Below are positions 14,330-20,489 of a stretch of DNA of 20,489 bases, one piece after another. A model generated the notes under the pieces. It was not told the DNA's origin and made no database searches. It worked only from the letters and a program-made list of their open reading frames with translations. Position 1 is the first letter of the stretch. Every line of letters starts with the position of its first letter. A program made the translations under genes and the position numbers. The stretch covers positions 1-20,489 of the forward strand of contig JAEYPL010000316.1 in assembly GCA_023410905.1 (NCBI GenBank). Direction: 5' to 3'. Source of the stretch: Pseudomonadota bacterium. GTDB taxonomy: Bacteria; Pseudomonadota; Alphaproteobacteria; Rhizobiales; Hyphomicrobiaceae.

Positions 14330-15907
14330 TCACTCCGCTGCATGCGGCAGGCGCTTGGCCCGGCGGAAATCATTCGGGAAATGCGTAAGCGCGCTCATAA
14401 CGGGGTACGGGGTAAACCCGCCAAGGGCGCACAGGGATCCGAATTTCATGGTGTTGCAGAGGTCCGTGACCAGCGCGAGCTGATCCTCGGGCTCGGCACC
14501 GGCGATGATCTTGTCGATGGTCTCGACACCGCGCGTCGAGCCAATGCGGCAGGGCGTGCACTTGCCGCAGCTCTCGATGGCGCAGAACTCGAAGGCAAAG
14601 CGCGCCTGCTTCGCCATGTCGGCCGTGTCGTCGAAGACCGTGATGCCGCCGTGACCGATCAAGCCGTTCTTCGCGGCAAAGGCCTCGTAGTCGAAGGGCG
14701 TGTCGAAGAGCGCGCGCGGGAAGTAGGCGCCGAGCGGTCCGCCGACCTGCACCGCCTTCACAGGGCGCCCGGTGAACGTGCCGCCGCCGACATCATCGAC
14801 GAGTTCGCCGAGCGTCATGCCGAAGGCCGTCTCGAATAGGCCGCCATACTTGATGTTGCCCGCAAGCTGGATCGGCATGGTGCCGCGCGAGCGTCCCATG
14901 CCGAGATCGGCGTAGACCTTCGCGCCTTCGGACAGGATGAACGGCACCGCGACGAGCGAGAGCACGTTGTTGATGACCGTCGGGCGTCCGAAAAGGCCCT
15001 TGTGCGCGGGCAGCGGCGGCTTGGCGCGCACGATGCCGCGCTTGCCTTCGAGACTGTCGAGCAGCGCAGTCTCCTCGCCGCAGACATAGGCACCTGCCCC
15101 CGTGCGCACTTCGAGGTCGAAGGCCTGCTTCGATGCCGCAACGTTCGCGCCGAGCAGCCCGGCCTTGCGCGCAATGCCGATCGCTTCTTTCAGCGTCGCA
15201 ATGGCGTGCGGATATTCCGAACGAACGTAGATGTAGCCCTTGGTCGCGCCGACAGCGATGCCGGCGATCGTCATGCCTTCGATGAGCAGGAAGGGATCGC
15301 CCTCCATGATCATGCGATCGGCGAACGTTGCGCTGTCGCCCTCGTCGGCATTGCAGACGATGTATTTCTGGTCGGCGGCGGTCTCGTGGACCGTCTTCCA
15401 CTTGATGCCGGTCGGGAAGCCCGCGCCACCACGACCGCGCAGCCCCGACTTCGCAACCACATCGACGATGCCCGCACCGCCGAGCGCGAGGGCCTGCTCC
15501 AGGCCGACGTAGCCGCCATGCGCGCGATAGTCGTCGAGCGAGAGCGGATCGATCACACCGCAGCGCGCGAACGTGAGACGCGTCTGGCGCGAAAAGAAAC
15601 CGATCTGCTCGACCGGGCCAACGGACTTGCGGTGCGTCGCGAGGCCAATGGAATGCCCGTCGAGCAGGCCCGCCGCGACGAGGCCGGGAATATCGTCGGC
15701 TTCGAGCGGACCGAAACCGTGGCGCACACCGTGGCTCTCGACCTCCAGCAGCGGCTCGAGCCACATCATGCCGCGCGAACCCGTGCGGATGATCTCGATG
15801 TTGCGGCCCGCGGTTTGCGCGGCTTTGGCAAGCGCGGCGGCAACGCCATCGGCGCCGACAGCGATTGCAGCCGCATCTCGCGGGATGAAGAAGCGGATGC
15901 TGCTCAT
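14330..15907 (-). CDS. fdsB: NAD-dependent formate dehydrogenase, subunit beta (NuoF-like)
   Basis: A 525-residue NADH-side subunit, homologous to NuoF (51-kDa subunit) of complex I. It takes electrons from FdsA and reduces NAD+ at FMN. The N-terminal 115 residues are a thioredoxin-like domain without the cluster cysteines, as in known FdsB proteins. The NADH/FMN signature GLRGRGGAGFPTGIKW (155-170) and NADEGDSATFADR (187-199) follow. The [4Fe-4S] ligands are C447, C450 and C453 (in SCGKCTPCRIGSTRG) and C493. The start at 15907 has a perfect AAGGAGG site (15915-15921) at seven bases, and the ATG overlaps the fdsG stop as ATGA. The longer frame to 16012 is rejected. Confidence 0.97.
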   Translation of the reverse strand: MSSIRFFIPRDAAAIAVGADGVAAALAKAAQTAGRNIEIIRTGSRGMMWLEPLLEVESHGVRHGFGPLEADDIPGLVAAGLLDGHSIGLATHRKSVGPVEQIGFFSRQTRLTFARCGVIDPLSLDDYRAHGGYVGLEQALALGGAGIVDVVAKSGLRGRGGAGFPTGIKWKTVHETAADQKYIVCNADEGDSATFADRMIMEGDPFLLIEGMTIAGIAVGATKGYIYVRSEYPHAIATLKEAIGIARKAGLLGANVAASKQAFDLEVRTGAGAYVCGEETALLDSLEGKRGIVRAKPPLPAHKGLFGRPTVINNVLSLVAVPFILSEGAKVYADLGMGRSRGTMPIQLAGNIKYGGLFETAFGMTLGELVDDVGGGTFTGRPVKAVQVGGPLGAYFPRALFDTPFDYEAFAAKNGLIGHGGITVFDDTADMAKQARFAFEFCAIESCGKCTPCRIGSTRGVETIDKIIAGAEPEDQLALVTDLCNTMKFGSLCALGGFTPYPVMSALTHFPNDFRRAKRLPHAAE

Positions 15908-16371
15908 GCCCCGGCCTCCTTCAGCAGCGCATCGAGACGCTCGGGCGTCAGGCGGCCGACGATCCGGCCGTCCATCATGGCGGACGGTGCCGTCGCGCAA
16001 AGGCCGAGACAATAAATGGGTTCGAGCGTCACGCGGCCGTCGGCGCTGGTCTCGCCGCAGGCAATGCCGAGACGGTTCTCGGCTCGCTCGACGAGGCTCT
16101 CGCAGCCCATGGACTGGCAGGCCTCAGCGCGGCAAAGCTTGAGCACATGGCGGCCGGCCGGTTTGGCCCGGAAGTCGTGGTAGAAAGTGACGACGCCGTG
16201 GACCTCGGCGCGGGAGAGATTGAGCGCATTGGCCAGCGCCGGGACGACCGCCTCCGGCACGTAGCCAAGCGCCGATTGAACATCGTGCAGCATTTCGAGC
16301 AGCTCATCAGGCCTGTTGCCGCGCTCGGCGGCGATGGCCCGGGCTGTCTCCTCTGCGGTCGTATCCGGCAT
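15904..16371 (-). CDS. fdsG: NAD-dependent formate dehydrogenase, subunit gamma (NuoE-like)
   Basis: A 155-residue NuoE-like (24-kDa) subunit and the first gene of the formate dehydrogenase run. It carries a thioredoxin-like [2Fe-2S] cluster with ligands C80, C85, C121 and C125 (in KLCRAEACQSMG and IYCLGLCATAPS). The N-terminal helical part includes LLEMLHDVQSALGYVPE and the NuoE-type VHGVVTFYHDFR. It binds FdsB and forms the NAD-reducing module. The start at 16371 is supported by GAGAGAGG upstream and by the family N-terminus. The last four bases overlap the fdsB start, so the two subunits are probably made in equal amounts by coupled translation. Confidence 0.96.
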   Translation of the reverse strand: MPDTTAEETARAIAAERGNRPDELLEMLHDVQSALGYVPEAVVPALANALNLSRAEVHGVVTFYHDFRAKPAGRHVLKLCRAEACQSMGCESLVERAENRLGIACGETSADGRVTLEPIYCLGLCATAPSAMMDGRIVGRLTPERLDALLKEAGA

Positions 16372-16412
16372 TCAGGGTACCTCTCTCGGCAGCGCGATAC
16401 GCGCCTAAGTCA

Positions 16413-16440
16413 TTCATCCTACTCGTAAAATTAGGATGAA
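16413..16440. promoter_or_regulatory. Perfect 9-bp inverted repeat in the fdsG upstream region
   Basis: TTCATCCTA (16413-16421) and TAGGATGAA (16432-16440) are exact reverse complements separated by ten A/T-rich bases. The element lies 42-69 bases before the fdsG start. It could be an operator for a dimeric regulator (arm centres about two DNA turns apart) or an RNA hairpin in the leader. Nothing else in the window repeats it. Confidence 0.55.
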
Positions 16441-16483
16441 CACGTACGCGATGGCACCCTGGCACCGCGCACCTAAAATCATT

Positions 16484-16500
16484 CCAGAAACGCATTCTGG
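16484..16500. repeat. 6-bp inverted repeat upstream of fdsG
   Basis: CCAGAA (16484-16489) and TTCTGG (16495-16500) are exact reverse complements with a 5-base spacer. It lies between the LysR-box-like cluster and the 9-bp inverted repeat. It may be part of the promoter or an operator half-site pair; the function is unknown. Confidence 0.35.
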
Positions 16501-16506
16501 CCTGTC

Positions 16507-16518
16507 TTGGTATACCAA
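16507..16518. promoter_or_regulatory. 12-bp perfect palindrome, candidate regulator site
   Basis: TTGGTATACCAA is fully self-complementary. It lies directly beside the T-N11-A dyad and shares GTATAyCAA with a site just upstream of the LysR gene (17489-17500). A second binding site for the same LysR protein is plausible. Confidence 0.4.
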
Positions 16519-16548
16519 TCCAATCGGTTGTTCCGATGATTCAATCGG
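16518..16548. promoter_or_regulatory. LysR-type operator cluster upstream of fdsG
   Basis: ATCGG-TTGTT-CCGAT (16523-16537) is a 15-bp interrupted dyad that contains the T-N11-A LysR box. It is framed by a direct repeat: ATCCAATCGG (16518-16527) and ATTCAATCGG (16539-16548), 21 bp apart, or two helical turns. The cluster lies about 150 bases before fdsG and just after the LysR gene. This is a good place for the regulator to bind; the binding itself is inferred. Confidence 0.5.
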
Positions 16549-16569
16549 GGCCGCCGATGACCAGCCGCA

Positions 16570-17484
16570 CTACTTCTTGCCAGATCCTGCCGGCGCCGCC
16601 GCCTGAACCGCCGACTCGAAAACGGCGAGCACCAGCGGCGAAACCGGGTCGCGGTCCACGGCCACCAGGCCGACACTGTGCTCGATCTCAGGCGACTTGA
16701 GCGGCACCGTGCGAATATCCGACATGGGGCCGAGGATCTTCAGGAAGTACTCCGGCACGATGCTGGCGAGCCCCATGAGGTGCACGTTCGCATAGAGGTT
16801 GATGACCGAGTTCGTCTCCAGCCGGATGGTGGGCGCAGCGTTCGCCGTGCGGAAGGCGCGGTCGATGATGCGCCGGTTCTGCATGTTGGGCGTCAGCAGG
16901 CAGAGCGGCTGCTTGGCCGCCTCCGCCCAGGTCACCGACGATTTTTCCGCCAGTGCATGATCATCCCGCACGAGCAGGCAGTAGCGCTCCATGTAGATGG
17001 ATTCAGCCCGCATCCCCTCGATCGGCTCGTTGTCGAGGTAGGTGAGGCCCACGTCGATCGAGAAATCCTCGAGATTGCGCAAGATCTCGACCGAGCTTTG
17101 CGAGAGCACGGTCAGTTCGATGCCGCTGTGCCGATCCTGAATGGCCTTGGTGATCAGCGCCGCCATAGGGAGCGCGGACGGCACGACACCGAGCGAGAGG
17201 CGCCCGACCAGCGCCCCCTTGGCGCCGCGCAGCGTCGAAATCTCCTGCTGCAGCGAACCCCAGTTGTCGAGAATGGCGTGCGCCCACTTGAGCACGCGCT
17301 CGCCTTCAGCCGTCAGGCCGTGAAAGCGCTGGCCACGCTCGACGATCGGCACGCCGAGTTCCTGCTCGAGCTGGCGAATGCGCCCCGACAGCGTCGGCTG
17401 CGTGACGTTGCATGCCTTGGCAGCGCGCGTGAAATGCTTCTCGCGCGCAAGGGCGGACAGGTACTGGAGCTGGCGGATATCCAT
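16570..17484 (-). CDS. LysR-family regulator, likely controlling the formate dehydrogenase operon
   Basis: A 304-residue LysR-type transcriptional regulator. The winged HTH covers residues 1-60 (MDIRQLQYLSALAREKHFTR, then AAKACNVTQPTLSGRIRQLEQELG), followed by a linker helix and a substrate-binding domain (about 90-290) that starts with LVGRLSLGVVPSALPMAAL. It lies 198 bases upstream of fdsG on the same strand. This is the position of the LysR gene called fdsR in other fds clusters, so control of formate dehydrogenase is a strong inference; the ligand is not evident. Unusually, an extended -10-like sequence ends only six bases before the ATG, and no clear ribosome site is seen. The C-terminal tail (AAAPAGSGKK) is short and basic. 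A short gap separates it from the upstream 5-oxoprolinase gene. Confidence 0.93.
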   Translation of the reverse strand: MDIRQLQYLSALAREKHFTRAAKACNVTQPTLSGRIRQLEQELGVPIVERGQRFHGLTAEGERVLKWAHAILDNWGSLQQEISTLRGAKGALVGRLSLGVVPSALPMAALITKAIQDRHSGIELTVLSQSSVEILRNLEDFSIDVGLTYLDNEPIEGMRAESIYMERYCLLVRDDHALAEKSSVTWAEAAKQPLCLLTPNMQNRRIIDRAFRTANAAPTIRLETNSVINLYANVHLMGLASIVPEYFLKILGPMSDIRTVPLKSPEIEHSVGLVAVDRDPVSPLVLAVFESAVQAAAPAGSGKK

Positions 17485-17488
17485 GGCC

Positions 17489-17501
17489 CCAGTATATCAA
17501 G
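17489..17501 (-). promoter_or_regulatory. Extended -10-like element and possible autoregulatory site before the LysR gene
   Basis: On the minus strand CTTGATATACTGG contains TGATATACT, an extended -10 box. The expected start of transcription is close to the A of the ATG at 17484. On the plus strand the same bases read CCAGTATATCAAG, sharing 8 of 12 positions with the TTGGTATACCAA palindrome upstream of fdsG. Confidence 0.35.
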
Positions 17502-17556
17502 CCATTCTAAAGGCGGCACGTCCGGCGGCGACGTTCTGCCCTGAAGGTAACCGTGC

Positions 17557-20489
17557 CTAGGCCGCCCCATACCCGCCGCCGGCCGGCGTCTCCATGTGAT
17601 AGAGGTCGCCGGGTTGCATCTCCCGTCGATCATTGCCGTCCAGGTGCTCTCTGCTCCCGTCGACGCGCTCGACGATGTCAACGCCGCAAGCCCCGGGCTG
17701 GCCACCCGCAAGCCCGAACGGCGGCACTTTGCGCGATGATCCGAGCGTCGTCACGGTCATGGCTTCGAGGAAGCGCATCCGCCGGACAGCGCCATCACCG
17801 CCGCGCCAGCGCCCCGTCCCGCCCGACCCGCGCCGGATGCCGAAAGCTTCGAGCCGGACGGGAAAGCGCCATTCCAGAATTTCCGGATCGGTCATGCGCG
17901 TGTTGGTCATGTGCGAGTGCACCGCGCTCGCGCCATCGAAGCCGTCACCGGCGCCCGTGCCACCGCAGATCGTCTCGTAGTTCTGCAGGCGCGCATTGCC
18001 CCACACGAAATTATTCATCGTGCCGTGCGAGCCGGCCAGCACACCGAGCGCACCGAACAGTGCGTTGGTCGCCGACTGCGAGACTTCCGTGTTCCCCGCG
18101 ATGACGGCCGCTGGGTAACGCGGATTGAGCATCGTGCCTTCGGGCGTGATGATCGTCAGCGGCTTGAGACAACCTTCGTTGAGCGGGATCTCGCTCTCCG
18201 AAAGCGTACGGAAGACATAGAGCACCACGGCGCGGCACACGGCGAGCGGCGCGTTGTAGTTGAATTCGCTCTGCGCCGACGTCCCCGTGAAATCGATCGT
18301 TGCCGTACGCGTTGCACGATCGACACGCACGGCGACGTGGATCGCCGCGCCGCTGTCCATGGGATAGTGGAACTCGCCATCCTTGAGCGTATCGATAGCC
18401 TTGCGCACGGCCGCTTCGGCATTGTCCTGCACGTGGCGCATGTAGGCATCGACGACCGGCTGCCCGAACTGCTCGACCATGCGCAGGATTTCGCGCACGC
18501 CCGTTTCGTTCGACGCGATCTGTGCGCGCAAGTCGGCCATGTTCTGATCGATATTGCGGCAGGGATAGCGTCCCGAGGCGAGCAGCGCACGCGTCTCCGC
18601 ATCACGCAGCCGTCCCTGATCGACCATCTTGAAGTTGTCGATGAGAACGCCTTCCTCGTCGATATGACGGCTGTCCGGCGGCGCCGAGCCCGGCGTCCTG
18701 CCGCCGATATCCGCATGATGGCCGCGTGAGGCAACGATGAACAGAATCCGCGCGCCATCGCGGCTGAAGACCGGCGTCACGACCGTCACGTCGGGCAAAT
18801 GCGTGCCGCCGCGATAGGGATTGTTCAGCATGATGCTGTCGCCGGGCCTCAATGTTCCTGCATTGAGGCGCAGCACCGTACGCACGGCTTCGCTCATGGA
18901 GCCGAGATGAACCGGCACGTGCGGCGCGTTCGCGACGAGATTGCCATCGGGATCGAAGAGCGCGCACGAGAAATCCAGGCGCTCCTTGATGTTTACCGAA
19001 TAGGCGGTGTTTTCGAGCGTCGCGCCCATCTGCTCGGCGATCGACATGAAGAGGTTGTTGAACACCTCCAGCATGATCGGATCGGCCTCGGTGCCGAGCT
19101 GCTCGCGGCGTGCCTGCGCTGCCGTGCGCGTGAGCACGAGATGGCCGAGATCGGTGATCGCCGCGGACCAGCCCTCTTCGACGACGTTCGTACCCGTCGG
19201 CTCGATGATGATCGCCGGGCCTTCGATGGTATCGCCGGGTCCTAGCTTCGTGCGGTCATAGAGCGGCGTATCCAACCAACCGTCACGCGAGTGCATACGC
19301 ACCCGTGCCAGCGCCGGCACATCGGCCGTACGGCTCGGTGGGAGCGTCCGCTCGACGATCGCATCACTGGCACCGATGGCTTCCAACGCCACAGCTTCGA
19401 CGATCAGATCATCGCGCTCGACGGCAAAGCCAAAGCGCGCGCGATGGGCCTCGGCAAAGCGCACGCGTAGCTCGTCCTCGGTCCCGAACTCGACAGGTAG
19501 CGGCTGATGCGCGCCCTCGTAGCGCACATGCACGCGCTGCTCGACCCTGATGCGTTCGCGCGCGATGTCCTGGCCCAGCACCTCGTCGACCGCGCTTGTT
19601 TCCAAATCCGCAAGAGCATCCGCAATGGCCGTAGCCGAACCCTTGAGCGCTCGCTCGACCTGACGTTCGCGCAATGCGCGCACTTCCGCGAGGCCCATGC
19701 CATAGGCCGAAAGCACACCCGCATAGGGATGCAGCAGCACGCGCGTGATGCCGAGCACATCCGCGATCGCGCACGCGTGCTGACCACCGGCACCGCCGAA
19801 ACAGTTGAGCGTATAGCGCGTCACGTCATAGCCGCGCTGGACGGAGATTTTCTTGATCGCATTGGCCATGTTCTCGACCGCAATGCGCAGAAAGCCTTCC
19901 GCGACTTCTTCGGGCGTGTATGACGTGCCGCTCGCCGCGTTGATGTCGGCGGTCATGCGCGCGAACGCGGAGCGTGCGGCCTCGACGTCGAGCGGCTCGT
20001 CACCACCGGGGCCGAACACGCTCGGGAAATGATCCGGTTGGATCTTGCCGAGCAGAACATTGCAGTCCGTGACGGCAAGAGGGCCGCCGCGGCGGTAGCA
20101 GGCGGGGCCTGGATTGGCGCCAGCACTCTCGGGACCGACCTGGAAGCGGCCGTCCTCGAACTTGAGGATGGAGCCGCCGCCCGCAGCGATCGTGTGGATG
20201 TGCATCATGGGCGCACGCATGCGCACGCCTGCAACTTCCGTTTCGAACGACCGCTCGTATTGACCGTCGAAGTGCGTGACATCGGTCGACGTACCGCCCA
20301 TGTCGAAGCCAATGAGCTTGTCGAAACCGGCCATGGTGCCGGTCCGCACCATCCCGACGACGCCACCAGCAGGCCCGGATAGAATCGAGTCCTTACCCTG
20401 GAAAAGAGCCGCGTCGATGAGACCGCCATTGGACTGCATGAACTGCAGGCGTCGGCAGCCACCGCGATCGGCACCGAGTTCGTCGCGCA
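17557..20489 (-). CDS. Fused hydantoinase A/B, 5-oxoprolinase-type enzyme (N-terminus outside window)
   Basis: At least 976 codons. The frame stays open to the window edge, and the residues before the first ATG (20439) read CRRLQF, continuing the family sequence, so that ATG is internal. The protein joins a HyuA-like ATP-binding part to a HyuB-like part, as in ATP-dependent 5-oxoprolinase, which opens 5-oxoproline to glutamate. Counted from 20439, HyuA marks are SGPAGGVVG, IGFDMGGTSTDVTHFDG (about 43-59), IAAGGGSI and FGGAGGQHACAIADVLGI. HyuB begins near residue 453 (EVFNNLFMSIAEQMGATLEN) and includes LNNPYRGGTHLPDV, ending at GDLYHMETPAGGGYG. Full family members are about 1,200 residues, so roughly 220 are missing. 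Fused enzymes of this family can also act on hydantoins, so the substrate is not certain. The LysR gene follows 72 bases downstream. Confidence 0.9.
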   Translation of the reverse strand, partial: RDELGADRGGCRRLQFMQSNGGLIDAALFQGKDSILSGPAGGVVGMVRTGTMAGFDKLIGFDMGGTSTDVTHFDGQYERSFETEVAGVRMRAPMMHIHTIAAGGGSILKFEDGRFQVGPESAGANPGPACYRRGGPLAVTDCNVLLGKIQPDHFPSVFGPGGDEPLDVEAARSAFARMTADINAASGTSYTPEEVAEGFLRIAVENMANAIKKISVQRGYDVTRYTLNCFGGAGGQHACAIADVLGITRVLLHPYAGVLSAYGMGLAEVRALRERQVERALKGSATAIADALADLETSAVDEVLGQDIARERIRVEQRVHVRYEGAHQPLPVEFGTEDELRVRFAEAHRARFGFAVERDDLIVEAVALEAIGASDAIVERTLPPSRTADVPALARVRMHSRDGWLDTPLYDRTKLGPGDTIEGPAIIIEPTGTNVVEEGWSAAITDLGHLVLTRTAAQARREQLGTEADPIMLEVFNNLFMSIAEQMGATLENTAYSVNIKERLDFSCALFDPDGNLVANAPHVPVHLGSMSEAVRTVLRLNAGTLRPGDSIMLNNPYRGGTHLPDVTVVTPVFSRDGARILFIVASRGHHADIGGRTPGSAPPDSRHIDEEGVLIDNFKMVDQGRLRDAETRALLASGRYPCRNIDQNMADLRAQIASNETGVREILRMVEQFGQPVVDAYMRHVQDNAEAAVRKAIDTLKDGEFHYPMDSGAAIHVAVRVDRATRTATIDFTGTSAQSEFNYNAPLAVCRAVVLYVFRTLSESEIPLNEGCLKPLTIITPEGTMLNPRYPAAVIAGNTEVSQSATNALFGALGVLAGSHGTMNNFVWGNARLQNYETICGGTGAGDGFDGASAVHSHMTNTRMTDPEILEWRFPVRLEAFGIRRGSGGTGRWRGGDGAVRRMRFLEAMTVTTLGSSRKVPPFGLAGGQPGACGVDIVERVDGSREHLDGNDRREMQPGDLYHMETPAGGGYGAA

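Noticed and set aside
15002..16015. 337-residue open frame on the plus strand
   Set aside because: It is antisense to fdsB and fdsG, which are complete and well supported. It has no ribosome site or family motif.
17513..17557. Terminator between the 5-oxoprolinase gene and the LysR gene
   Set aside because: Only short GC arms (ACGTC/GACGT with a 7-base loop) are visible and no T-run follows on the minus strand, so a terminator is not supported.

Overview
The window is GC-rich, compactly coded bacterial chromosome. It looks alphaproteobacterial, most like Hyphomicrobiales. The evidence is a DUF1013/TrcR-type regulator (a family known from Alphaproteobacteria), a 41-residue ribosomal protein L36 without zinc cysteines, a ComEC protein without a C-terminal metallo-beta-lactamase domain, and an NAD-linked FdsGBA-type formate dehydrogenase. 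The species cannot be named from sequence alone. I see no insertion sequence, phage gene, CRISPR array, tRNA or rRNA.

Left part (1-8871). The 3' end of an Atg22/UMF1-like MFS transporter meets, tail to tail, a small secreted Gly/Tyr-rich protein on the minus strand, with a strong hairpin between them. Homoserine dehydrogenase (hom) follows, then a secreted alpha/beta hydrolase. A perfect 12-bp hairpin separates the hydrolase from the convergent trcR-like gene. Next on the plus strand come a 2-hydroxychromene-2-carboxylate isomerase-like (kappa-GST/DsbA fold) protein, a small exported Lys/Ala-rich protein with a four-cysteine motif and a textbook terminator, a ComEC/Rec2 membrane protein, and rpmJ (41 aa), which has its own near-consensus promoter and terminator.

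Right part (8917-20489), all on the minus strand. Reading in the direction of transcription: a fused HyuA-HyuB 5-oxoprolinase-type enzyme cut by the window edge, a LysR-type regulator, and then seven tightly packed genes: fdsG, fdsB, fdsA, fdhD (= fdsC), fdsD, 5-formyltetrahydrofolate cyclo-ligase and a YmdB-like metallophosphoesterase. Gaps in this run are -14 to +9 nt, so one transcript is likely. FdsG (NuoE-like), FdsB (NuoF-like) and FdsA (molybdenum catalytic subunit with a NuoG-like N-terminus) form a soluble NAD+-dependent formate dehydrogenase. FdhD sulfurates the molybdenum cofactor and FdsD assists assembly. The folate enzyme behind them suggests that formate oxidation and the folate one-carbon pool are expressed together.

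The 198-bp gap between the LysR gene and fdsG is rich in operator-like structure: a T-N11-A LysR dyad, a 10-nt direct repeat at 21-bp spacing, a 12-bp perfect palindrome, a 6-bp dyad and a 9-bp perfect inverted repeat. It is the best place to look for undescribed regulation. I did not find a clearly novel multi-gene system; the enzymes all belong to known families.
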